Origin: CAZQCJ01 sp964591885
Lineage (GTDB): Bacteria > Patescibacteriota > Microgenomatia > PFEM01 > JAPLYW01
Assembly: GCA_964591885.1 (NCBI GenBank)
Contig: CAZQCJ010000052.1
Span: 1-13,027 of the forward strand
Direction: 5' to 3'
Length of the DNA stretch: 13,027 nucleotides
Shown: positions 1 to 5,548 of the stretch, in pieces
Numbering within the stretch: the first letter of the stretch is position 1
How the letters are laid out: each line of letters starts with the position of its first letter
Position numbers and translations under genes: made by a program
Notes under the pieces: model-generated
Databases searched by the model: none
What the model was told of the DNA's origin: nothing
Seen by the model: only the letters and a program-made list of their open reading frames with translations

Positions 1-84
1 AAGTGCCGGGAGGCACTCTATGCAAGTGTACTTGGCTTAAAAATTAGTTCAACTCAAAAAGAGCTCCACCTCCATTACGAGTAA
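1..84 (+). CDS. Possible 3' end of an upstream gene, J-domain-like fragment
   Basis: Frame 1 is open from the window edge to a TAA at 82-84, giving 27 codons. The peptide contains LYASVLGLKISSTQKEL followed by HLHYE. Its spacing (Y-A-x-V-L-G-L, then T, then E-L, then Y) resembles the start of DnaJ-type J domains, helix I into helix II. The HPD motif that should follow is absent in this frame and I could not find it in the other two forward frames, so this would be a truncated domain, or the resemblance is chance. The first 40 bases are more GC-rich than the spacer after them, which fits coding sequence. With so few codons the call is weak. The rest of the gap before the next gene holds only the promoter and leader listed separately. 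Confidence 0.25.
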   Translation, partial: KCREALYASVLGLKISSTQKELHLHYE

Positions 85-128
85 TTATAAGGGAAAACCT
101 AAAAAATTGCAACCAAAAATTACCAATG

Positions 129-157
129 TTGACAAAATGAAAAAAGAGAATTAAAAT
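129..157 (+). promoter_or_regulatory. Sigma70-type promoter for the two small membrane proteins
   Basis: A perfect -35 box TTGACA (129-134) is separated by exactly 17 bp from the -10 box TAAAAT (152-157, five of six consensus bases). The predicted start is near 164-166, so the mRNA would begin almost exactly at the shared leader element (165-199) and have a leader of about 30 nt. No Shine-Dalgarno is seen. Confidence 0.75.
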
Positions 158-164
158 ATAACCA

Positions 165-199
165 AATAAGCAAAGTTTGTTTTCCGAGAACTCAAAATG
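165..199 (+). repeat. Shared 35-nt leader element, copy before the first small ORF
   Basis: The element starts with AATAAGCAAAGTTTGTTTT and runs to the ATG at 197-199. It matches the rpsJ leader (1353-1387, minus) at 30 of 35 positions and the fusA leader (4900-4934, minus) at about the same level. Similarity to fusA goes on into the first codons (ATGGC, then GAAAATA). It lies just downstream of a strong promoter, so it would form nearly the whole 5' untranslated region. Confidence 0.8.
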
Positions 200-580
200 G
201 CTGAAGAAAATACAACTAGTCAGCCTGCTAAAAATCAAAATCCGCTGATTATTTTTTTAATTTTCATCGCTATTATTGGTCTTTTAGCTTTGGCTTTTTT
301 CTTCGGTTTTAAATATCGTCAAAATCCAGAAGAAGAGATTATCCCAACTCCTACTCCAGCAGTAATCAATATTCCTAGTCCCCAGCCAACACCAACCCCA
401 GAAGAAGTTTCACCTACTCCTAATATCCAAATAACCGCTTCACCAACACCAACAGTTATCCCCAGTTTAACACCATCATTAACACCAACTGTCACCCCAA
501 CTCCATATCCAACAATTGAGATCGAACCAGTCAAAGATTCAAGTTTACTAGAAAAAATTACAAGTCCTTTTTTTCATTAA
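197..580 (+). CDS. Small membrane-anchored Pro/Thr-rich protein
   Basis: A 127-residue protein of unknown function. Residues 1-15 are a short polar N-terminus. Residues about 16-38 form one hydrophobic membrane segment (PLIIFLIFIAIIGLLALAFF). Residues about 48-110 are a low-complexity stalk rich in Pro and Thr (repeated TPTP, PSPQPTPTP), and a short tail ends SPFFH. There is no enzyme motif and no cysteine. P/T-rich stalks of this type are usually extracytoplasmic, but the positive charges K39 and R41 fall just after the membrane segment, so topology by the positive-inside rule is ambiguous. The ATG at 197 is supported by the promoter and leader just upstream; there is no Shine-Dalgarno. It is the first gene of a two-gene unit with the ORF at 584, three bases after its stop and in the same frame. 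It looks like a shorter relative of that protein without the globular domain. Confidence 0.85.
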   Translation: MAEENTTSQPAKNQNPLIIFLIFIAIIGLLALAFFFGFKYRQNPEEEIIPTPTPAVINIPSPQPTPTPEEVSPTPNIQITASPTPTVIPSLTPSLTPTVTPTPYPTIEIEPVKDSSLLEKITSPFFH

Positions 581-583
581 AAT

Positions 584-1045
584 ATGAACAATAATTGGAA
601 AATTGGTTTCTTTACTCTTTTAGCTTTATTAATTATTGGCGTCAATATTTTTGTTTGGCTTTATTGGGATGGAGGTACGATTTCAAAAACAAGTTCGACG
701 CCGACACCGACACCAACCACAATAGTTCAACCGACCGTAGCTCCGATACCTACGGTGGATGAAGCTGAAGTTATCAAACAAGCTATTTTTAAGAAAACCG
801 GTCTTAATGCTAGCCAAGCTGAAATAAGTATTAATAAAAATACCGGTCAGCATGCAACCGGTAACATTAAAGAGTTTGAAGCTGTCGGTGGCGCTTATTG
901 GTTAGCAGCCAAAACCACCGAAGGCTGGGTTTGTGTTTATGACGGCCAGGCTCATCCAACTTGCGCCCAAATCGCCCCTTATAATTTCCCCAAAGGAATG
1001 GTGGCAGAATGTTTGGATGAAAGTGGCAAAGTTGTAGCCCGCTGA
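584..1045 (+). CDS. Membrane-anchored protein with P/T stalk and APYNFP-type domain
   Basis: A 153-residue protein. Residues 1-6 are a short N-terminus with K6 before a membrane segment at about 7-28, suggesting the N-terminus is inside and the rest outside. Residues 35-57 form a Pro/Thr linker (TPTPTPTT). Residues about 58-153 form a compact domain with the segments AYWLAAKT, WVCVYDGQ and APYNFPKGM. I recall similar domains (small residues, W-x-V-x-x-D-G, Cys, APYNFP, then E-C) in hypothetical proteins of CPR bacteria; function is not known to me. C127 and C143 flank the APYNFP segment and could form a disulfide outside the cell; C117 is the third cysteine. The gene follows the 197-580 ORF after three bases and is presumably co-transcribed. 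It ends with TGA one base from the convergent rpsJ stop. No terminator is visible on this strand. Confidence 0.85.
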   Translation: MNNNWKIGFFTLLALLIIGVNIFVWLYWDGGTISKTSSTPTPTPTTIVQPTVAPIPTVDEAEVIKQAIFKKTGLNASQAEISINKNTGQHATGNIKEFEAVGGAYWLAAKTTEGWVCVYDGQAHPTCAQIAPYNFPKGMVAECLDESGKVVAR

Positions 1046-1046
1046 A

Positions 1047-1355
1047 TTACATTTTTATCTCAATGCCAACTCCAGCTGGAAGACTAAGATGCATTAGAGA
1101 GTCAATTGTTCTTTCGGTAGGATCAAGAATATCAATCAAGCGTTTATGAGTTAAAACCTGAAAGTGTTCCTGGGAATCTTTGTCAGTATGAGGACTGGGG
1201 ATGACAGTAATAATTTTTCTTTGAGTTGGCAAGGGGATTGGACCAACAACTTTAGCGCCACTGGCTAAAGCAACTTCTAAAATTTTTTCACAACTCTCAT
1301 CGACAACCCGATGATCGTATGATTTTAAACGTACCCGAATTCTTCCCTTTGTCAT
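1047..1355 (-). CDS. rpsJ: 30S ribosomal protein S10
   Basis: At 102 residues this is the usual length of bacterial S10, which sits in the head of the small subunit and also acts as NusE in transcription antitermination. Signature segments are visible along the whole length: IRVRLKSYDHR near the start, GAKVVGPIPLPT in the middle, then SPHTDKDSQEHF, THKRLIDILDPT and the C-terminal LPAGVGIEIK. The ATG at 1353-1355 matches the family start. There is no Shine-Dalgarno; the start sits at the end of the leader element shared with fusA. The gene lies 70 bp after tuf. The order rpsL-rpsG-fusA-tuf-rpsJ resembles the cyanobacterial and plastid arrangement. No rplC or other S10-operon gene follows: the next gene is convergent, with 1 nt between the two stop codons. 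Confidence 0.98.
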   Translation of the reverse strand: MTKGRIRVRLKSYDHRVVDESCEKILEVALASGAKVVGPIPLPTQRKIITVIPSPHTDKDSQEHFQVLTHKRLIDILDPTERTIDSLMHLSLPAGVGIEIKM

Positions 1356-1387
1356 TTTAAGTTTACGAAAAACAAGCTTTGCTTATT
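1353..1387 (-). repeat. Shared 35-nt leader element, rpsJ copy
   Basis: On the minus strand the element begins AATAAGCAAAGCTTGTTTTT and runs into the rpsJ ATG. It matches the fusA leader at 33 of 35 positions, and the similarity extends about 10 bases further upstream (AAATTTA, then AAAT against ATAAT). A -10-like TAAAAT overlaps its upstream edge (1385-1390), but I see no convincing -35 box. The rest of the tuf-rpsJ gap is A-rich on this strand. It contains one weak dyad starting in the tuf stop codon (TGAAAAG at 1422-1428 with CTTTTCA at 1397-1403, 18-nt loop). Confidence 0.8.
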
Positions 1388-1425
1388 TTAAATTTATGAA
1401 AAGGTCTTACTTATTTTTTTTCTTT

Positions 1426-2616
1426 TCAGGCAATTATTTTGGTAATTACCCCAGCCCCAACCGTATGGCCACCTTCACGGACAGCAAAACGCTGGCCTTC
1501 TTCCATAGCCACTGGCTGAATAAGTTTCGCCTTCATTTTGGCGTTGTCGCCTGGCATAACCATCTCTACGCCGGAAGGCAAAGTAACTTCGCCGGTAACA
1601 TCAGTTGTCCGGACAAAGAATTGAGGCCGATAACCACTGAAGAACGGGGTATGACGACCACCTTCTTCTTTAGTCAGAATATAAATCTCCGCCTCAAATT
1701 GAGTATGAGGAGTGATGCTGCCGGGTTTAGCTAAAACCTGCCCACGCTCAACATCATCCTTTTCAACTCCCCGTAAAAGAATACCAACGTTATCACCGGC
1801 TTGGCCTTCATCTAGAGTTTTACGGAACATTTCCACCCCGGTTACAATTGTCTTCTTGGTATCATGAAGACCGATAATTTCAATCTCATCATTAACTTTA
1901 ACAATCCCTCTTTCAATTCGGCCGGTAACTACCGTGCCTCGACCTTTAATAGAAAAAACATCCTCAATAGACATTAAGAATGGCTTATCCAGTGGTCTTT
2001 CCGGTGTTGGAATATATTCATCAACCGCTTTCATTAAATCCAAAATGGACTTTTTGGAGGCTTCATCACCTTCCAGGGCTTTAAGGGCTGAACCACGAAT
2101 AACCGGAATTTTGTCACCCGGAAATTTGTACTTTGTTAAAAGTTCTCGGACTTCCATTTCAACCAAGTCAATCAATTCCGGATCTTTAACCAAATCAACC
2201 TTATTTAAGAAAACTACTACAGCCGGAACATTTACCTGACGAGCTAAAAGTATATGCTCCCGGGTTTGTGGCATTGGACCATCATCAGCGGCAACTACCA
2301 AAATAGCTCCGTCCATTTGAGCAGCACCAGTAATCATATTTTTGATGTAATCTTTATGCCCCGGACAATCAATATGAGCATAATGACGATTAGCTGTTTC
2401 GTATTCAATATGAGAAATATTAATCGTCACTCCTCTTTGTTTTTCTTCAGGGGCACTGTCAATCTTATCGAAAGCATAGAAATCTGTCCCCTTACCGCCT
2501 TCCGATAAAACTTTCGTAATTGCTGAAGTTAAAGTTGTTTTGCCGTGGTCAACGTGACCAACCGTCCCAATATTTAAATGAGGTTTGCTTCTTTGAAAAG
2601 TTGTTTTATCTGCCAT
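1426..2616 (-). CDS. tuf: Translation elongation factor Tu
   Basis: A full-length EF-Tu of 396 residues (family about 393-400), the GTPase that delivers aminoacyl-tRNA to the ribosome. GTPase motifs are all present: P-loop GHVDHGKT (20-27), switch I RGVTINIS with Thr64, DCPGH (83-87) with catalytic His87, NKVD (138-141), and GSAL as the G5 element. Domains 2 and 3 follow, with GRGTVVTGRIERG and the C-terminal RFAVREGGHTVGAGVITKIIA. Small departures from common sequences are AADDGP for AATDGP and GGHTVGAG for GGRTVGAG. The ATG at 2614-2616 is fixed by family length and a strong Shine-Dalgarno. It ends in TGA, and homology stops exactly there, so TGA is a true stop in this organism. It has its own promoter in the fusA-tuf gap. 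Confidence 0.99.
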   Translation of the reverse strand: MADKTTFQRSKPHLNIGTVGHVDHGKTTLTSAITKVLSEGGKGTDFYAFDKIDSAPEEKQRGVTINISHIEYETANRHYAHIDCPGHKDYIKNMITGAAQMDGAILVVAADDGPMPQTREHILLARQVNVPAVVVFLNKVDLVKDPELIDLVEMEVRELLTKYKFPGDKIPVIRGSALKALEGDEASKKSILDLMKAVDEYIPTPERPLDKPFLMSIEDVFSIKGRGTVVTGRIERGIVKVNDEIEIIGLHDTKKTIVTGVEMFRKTLDEGQAGDNVGILLRGVEKDDVERGQVLAKPGSITPHTQFEAEIYILTKEEGGRHTPFFSGYRPQFFVRTTDVTGEVTLPSGVEMVMPGDNAKMKAKLIQPVAMEEGQRFAVREGGHTVGAGVITKIIA

Positions 2617-2622
2617 TTTTGA

Positions 2623-2628
2623 CTCCTT
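2623..2628 (-). promoter_or_regulatory. tuf ribosome binding site
   Basis: AAGGAG is 6 nt upstream of the tuf ATG. It is worth listing because only tuf and rpoC have a clear Shine-Dalgarno among the genes whose starts lie in this window. Confidence 0.9.
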
Positions 2629-2652
2629 TTTAAAATTTTAACTTAATTTTTA

Positions 2653-2672
2653 TTAACTATATGTTAACTATA
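2653..2672. repeat. Direct repeat in the tuf 5' untranslated region
   Basis: TTAACTATA occurs at 2653-2661 and 2664-2672 (plus strand), a period of 11 bp, about one helical turn. It lies between the predicted tuf transcription start and the Shine-Dalgarno. The surrounding sequence is very AT-rich, so it may be chance; a regulator site or an mRNA structure is possible. Confidence 0.5.
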
Positions 2673-2685
2673 ATAATTTATGCTA

Positions 2686-2708
2686 AGTTTGTCTATTATA
2701 AACAAACT
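2686..2708. promoter_or_regulatory. Inverted repeat over the tuf -10 box, operator-like
   Basis: AGTTTGT (2686-2692) and ACAAACT (2702-2708) form a perfect 7-bp dyad with a 9-bp centre that contains the tuf -10 hexamer. A protein bound here would block the promoter. On RNA a hairpin could form only in transcripts arriving from upstream, and it has no T-run, so it is a poor terminator. The operator role is inference. Confidence 0.45.
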
Positions 2709-2723
2709 CCGCCTATTTGTAAA
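2695..2723 (-). promoter_or_regulatory. Sigma70-type tuf promoter
   Basis: On the minus strand the -35 box TTTACA (2718-2723, five of six consensus bases) is followed by a 17-bp spacer and a perfect -10 box TATAAT (2695-2700). The start is expected near 2688, giving a 5' untranslated region of about 70 nt before tuf. The -35 and -10 boxes fall in two neighbouring copies of the tandem repeat described separately. Confidence 0.8.
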
Positions 2724-2773
2724 CAAGGTTCTGCTAAAAACAGATTCTTATTTATAAACAGGCTTTGCTTATT
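2695..2773 (-). repeat. Four tandem degenerate copies of the leader core upstream of tuf
   Basis: Reading the minus strand, four roughly 20-nt units follow one another: 2754-2773 (AATAAGCAAAGCCTGTTTAT, closest to the shared leader), 2734-2753 (AAATAAGAATCTGTTTTTAG), 2719-2736 (TAGCAGAACCTTGTTTAC) and 2695-2718 (AAATAGGCGGAGTTTGTT, then TATAAT). The working consensus is AATARGCRRAGYYTGTTT. All point toward tuf, the same relative orientation as the leader copies before fusA, rpsJ and the first small ORF. The last two units carry the -35 and -10 boxes. The two middle units are the most degenerate and are less certain. Confidence 0.65.
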
Positions 2774-2781
2774 TTACAGGA

Positions 2782-4902
2782 TTAATTTTCCTTTTTCAAG
2801 TCCTTTTTCTCAATAATCTTTTCAGTAATATTAGCCGGAATCTCTTCGTAATGACTTGGCTCCATGTAAAAAGTAGCTCGCCCCTGAGTTAAGCTCCGCA
2901 AAATAGTAGCATATCCAGAAAGTTCAGCCAAAGGAGTTGTCGCCAAAATAATTTTCATTTTACCGCGGTCTTGAGTTTCCAAAATCTGGGCTCTTTTACT
3001 TGATAAATCACCAATGACATCACCCATAAAATCTTCTGGTGTGGTTACTTCTATCTTCATGATCGGCTCAATTAAAATAGGATTAGCTTCACGCACAGCC
3101 TGCTGTAAAGCCATTGAACCGGCAATCTTAAAAGCAATTTCCGAAGAATCAACTTCATGAAATGTTCCATCATACAAAGCAACTACCATATCAACTAAGG
3201 GATAGCCAGCTAAAACACCTTTACTCATCGCTTCTTTAACCCCCTTTTCCACGGCTGGAATAAATTCTGAAGGAATTGCCCCTCCTTTAATCTCGTTCAA
3301 AAATTTGTAACCTTCACCCCGAGCCAAAGGTTCAACCCGCAATAAACAATGTCCGTATTGACCACGACCTCCGGATTGACGAATATATTTCCCCTCAGCC
3401 TTGGCTGTTTGTTTAATGGTCTCTTTATAAGCGACTTGGGGCAAACCAGTATTGGCTAAAACATTAAACTCCCTTTTCAAACGATCAACCAAAATCTCCA
3501 AATGAAGTTCTCCCATTCCAGCAATAGTTGTTTGTCCGGTCTCCTGATCATATTTAATCTTAAAAGTCGGATCTTCATCAGATAAAGCTTTTAAGGCGTA
3601 GCTTAATTTTTCTTGATCCGCTTTAGTTTTTGGTTCAATAGCTAAAGAAATAACTGGGTCAGGAAAAGAAATTGATTCTAGAATAATTTGCTTATCTTTA
3701 TTACATAGGGTATCTCCGGTGGTTGTTTCCTTTAAACCAATGGCAGCCACTATTTCTCCGGCAGTAGCTTTTTCAACTGTTTCCTTCTGGTCAGCATGCA
3801 TTAATAAAAGACGGGAAACTCTTTCCTTTTTGCGTTGGAGAGTGTTAAAAATCTCATCGCCGGCACTAATAGTGCCGGAATAAATACGTAAATAAGTCAA
3901 ACGGCCAACATGCGGATCGGTTTGAACTTTAAAAGCTAAAGCCGCCAAGGGTCCTTGGGGATCATTTTTTCTTTCCTCTTCTTTCTCAGTTTGAGGATTA
4001 ATTCCTTTTACCGGTGGGACGTCTAAAGGAGAAGGCAGAAAATCAATCACACCATCAAGTAAAGGTTGAACACCTTTGTTGCGCAAAGAGGAACCAGCGT
4101 AAACAGGAACAAGCTTCCCAGCAATAACCGCTCTTCGCAAGCCGGCTACTATTTCTTCCTTGCTAATCTCTTCACTCTTTAAATATTTATCAGTTAGGCT
4201 CTCATCAAATTCCGCTGCTTGCTCTAAAAGCTTTTCTCGATATTTTTTCGCTTTCTCTTGCAAATCAGTTGGAATCTCTTTTTCTTCATATTTCTCACCA
4301 GCAACATCTTTTTCGTTATCCCAAAACAAAGCTTTTTGGTTTAAAATATCAATCACACCAACAAAATCTTTCTCTTTGCCGATCGGATAAGTAATTATGG
4401 CCGTCTTTGCTTCTAAACGATCCTCAATCATGGCAACTGTTTTCTCAAAATCAGCTCCCATCTTATCCATCTTATTAATAAAAGCTAAACGAGGAACATG
4501 ATAATTATCAGCCTGACGCCAAACAGTTTCTGACTGAGATTGAACTCCTTCTTCAGCATCGAAAACAATAATACCGCCGTCCAAAACCCGCAAAGAGCGT
4601 TCAACTTCAGCGGTAAAATCAACATGGCCAGGAGTATCAATAATATTAATACGATACTCACGCCAAAAAGTGGTTGTCGCGGCTGAAACAATAGTAATTC
4701 CTCTTTCTCTTTCCTGGGCCATCCAGTCCATTTGGGTTGTTCCCTCATCAATATCACCAATTTTATAGCTCCGTCCAGTGTAAAATAAAACCCGCTCAGT
4801 GGTTGTCGTTTTCCCGGCATCAATATGGGCAATAATGCCAATATTCCGAACTTTTTCAATCGGAACAACTATTTTTTTGAAATTTTTATTTTCACCTGCC
4901 AT
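2782..4902 (-). CDS. fusA: Translation elongation factor G
   Basis: EF-G, the translocation GTPase, 706 residues (family about 690-705). The GTPase domain shows P-loop AHIDAGKT (25-32), switch I ERGIT (66-70), DTPGHVDF (89-96), NKMD (143-146) and G5 GSSLRNKGVQ (270-279). Domain III has the GMGELHLEI segment (462-470). Domain IV has GGRGQYGH (511-518) and the tip loop with FHEVDSSE (581-588), which enters the decoding site; domain V ends near HYEEIPANI. A charged tail, EKKDLKKEN, extends the C-terminus. The ATG at 4900-4902 leaves about 20 residues before the conserved RNIGIIAHID and sits at the end of the shared leader, with no Shine-Dalgarno. It is separated from rpsG by a terminator, so it is probably transcribed on its own. 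No clear terminator follows it. Confidence 0.99.
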   Translation of the reverse strand: MAGENKNFKKIVVPIEKVRNIGIIAHIDAGKTTTTERVLFYTGRSYKIGDIDEGTTQMDWMAQERERGITIVSAATTTFWREYRINIIDTPGHVDFTAEVERSLRVLDGGIIVFDAEEGVQSQSETVWRQADNYHVPRLAFINKMDKMGADFEKTVAMIEDRLEAKTAIITYPIGKEKDFVGVIDILNQKALFWDNEKDVAGEKYEEKEIPTDLQEKAKKYREKLLEQAAEFDESLTDKYLKSEEISKEEIVAGLRRAVIAGKLVPVYAGSSLRNKGVQPLLDGVIDFLPSPLDVPPVKGINPQTEKEEERKNDPQGPLAALAFKVQTDPHVGRLTYLRIYSGTISAGDEIFNTLQRKKERVSRLLLMHADQKETVEKATAGEIVAAIGLKETTTGDTLCNKDKQIILESISFPDPVISLAIEPKTKADQEKLSYALKALSDEDPTFKIKYDQETGQTTIAGMGELHLEILVDRLKREFNVLANTGLPQVAYKETIKQTAKAEGKYIRQSGGRGQYGHCLLRVEPLARGEGYKFLNEIKGGAIPSEFIPAVEKGVKEAMSKGVLAGYPLVDMVVALYDGTFHEVDSSEIAFKIAGSMALQQAVREANPILIEPIMKIEVTTPEDFMGDVIGDLSSKRAQILETQDRGKMKIILATTPLAELSGYATILRSLTQGRATFYMEPSHYEEIPANITEKIIEKKDLKKEN

Positions 4903-4934
4903 TTTGAGTTTACGAAAAACAAGTTTTGCTTATT
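4900..4934 (-). repeat. Shared 35-nt leader element, fusA copy
   Basis: On the minus strand it begins AATAAGCAAAACTTGTTTTT and ends in the fusA ATG. It differs from the rpsJ copy at two positions only. Similarity with the 165-199 copy continues past the ATG, both reading ATGGC and then GAAAATA a few bases later. No Shine-Dalgarno lies between the element and the start codon. Confidence 0.8.
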
Positions 4935-4949
4935 ATAAATTTAATTATA
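4932..4949 (-). promoter_or_regulatory. Candidate -10 boxes for fusA
   Basis: Two perfect TATAAT hexamers lie on the minus strand at 4944-4949 and 4932-4937, between the rpsG terminator and fusA. Neither has a convincing -35 box at 16-18 bp. The first would start transcription just at the edge of the leader element, as the strong promoter at 129-157 does for the plus-strand copy. Because the region is AT-rich, one of them may be chance. Confidence 0.45.
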
Positions 4950-4962
4950 CTCTTTTAAGCAT

Positions 4963-4990
4963 AAAAAACTGCTCCACCCAAGAAGCAGTT
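4963..4990 (-). terminator. Intrinsic terminator after rpsG
   Basis: On the minus strand AACTGCTTC and GGAGCAGTT form a 9-bp stem (one wobble) with loop TTGGGT, followed directly by TTTTTT. It lies 55 nt after the rpsG stop and upstream of fusA, so it should end the rpoB-rpoC-rpsL-rpsG transcript. Confidence 0.85.
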
Positions 4991-5012
4991 GCTTCAAGAA
5001 TAATTTTATCAA

Positions 5013-5035
5013 AATCTTAATCCCTAATCAAGATT
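5013..5035 (-). other. Second hairpin between rpsG and the terminator
   Basis: On the minus strand AATCTTGAT and ATTAAGATT can pair over 9 bp (one G-T wobble) around the loop TAGGG, about 10 nt after the rpsG stop. Only a short T-run follows, so it is a weak terminator at best. It may protect the 3' end of the mRNA. Confidence 0.4.
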
Positions 5036-5045
5036 CTAGCTTTCA

Positions 5046-5543
5046 TTACCACCTAAAATGACTGAAGGCTTTATTGGCTTCGGCCATTTTATGAATGTCT
5101 TGTTTCTTTTTAATAGCTAAGCCCGTATTGTTATAGGCGTCTTGGATTTCTGCCGCTAGCTTCTGCCAAAATTGATGGTACTCTTTATTTGGTCTTTTTT
5201 TAGCCGCTTGAATTAGCCAACGAATTGCCAGAGCTTCCCGGCGGTCAGCTCTGACCGGCATCGGCACTTGATAGGCAGCCCCACCGATTCTTCTGGGCCT
5301 AACCTCCATTACCGGCTTTAGATTATCTAAAGACTTAGATAAAATCTCCAGCGGATTCTTTTTCTCTGAGTTATCTTTGCTTTTTTCTTCAGCTAAAGTT
5401 TCAAGGGCTTTATAAACTTGTTTCTGAGCGGTAGTTTTTTTACCAGAAATCATAAGCCGATTAATTAGACGAGCTACTAAACGACTCTGGTAAATAGGGT
5501 CGGGACTAACCATTCTTTTCTTATTTTTACCAAGTCGAGACAT
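5046..5543 (-). CDS. rpsG: 30S ribosomal protein S7
   Basis: S7 nucleates assembly of the 30S head by binding the 3' domain of 16S rRNA and contributes to the exit-site region. This copy has 165 residues, about ten more than the usual 155-157. The extra length lies mostly in a lysine-rich loop near residues 51-63 (EEKSKDNSEKKNP). Family segments are clear: SRLVARLINRLMISGKK near the start, VMEVRPRRIGGAAYQVPMPV in the middle, RREALAIRWL, and the C-terminal KMAEANKAFSHFRW. It starts 5 nt after the rpsL stop with only a weak AAAGAA before the ATG, so translation is probably coupled to rpsL. It is the last gene before the terminator at 4963-4990. In many bacteria S7 represses its own operon; no such mRNA site could be recognised here. 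Confidence 0.98.
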   Translation of the reverse strand: MSRLGKNKKRMVSPDPIYQSRLVARLINRLMISGKKTTAQKQVYKALETLAEEKSKDNSEKKNPLEILSKSLDNLKPVMEVRPRRIGGAAYQVPMPVRADRREALAIRWLIQAAKKRPNKEYHQFWQKLAAEIQDAYNNTGLAIKKKQDIHKMAEANKAFSHFRW

Positions 5544-5548
5544 TTCTT

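Noticed and set aside
2..17. Perfect hairpin AGTGCC-GGGA-GGCACT as a terminator or the end of an RNA gene
   Set aside because: No T-run follows and I could not match the flanks to tRNA, tmRNA, RNase P or SRP RNA. The plus frame is open through it.
44..238. Minus-strand ORF across the promoter of the first small gene
   Set aside because: It overlaps a clear plus-strand promoter and leader, and its product is a Phe/Leu-rich translation of AT-rich spacer.
319..534. Minus-strand Gly/Val-rich ORF opposite the P/T stalk
   Set aside because: It is the antisense of a low-complexity Pro/Thr repeat, which automatically gives a long Gly/Val frame.
1396..1734. Plus-strand ORF opposite tuf
   Set aside because: It is a shadow of the tuf coding sequence; its translation has no recognisable domain, and EF-Tu homology covers the minus strand fully.
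2695..2773. CRISPR array for the tandem units upstream of tuf
   Set aside because: Units are directly adjacent, only about 20 nt and degenerate, with no unique spacers and no cas genes in the window.
4485..4868. Minus-strand ORF inside fusA in another frame
   Set aside because: It lies wholly within the EF-G GTPase domain, which is intact in its own frame; no start signal or family similarity was seen.
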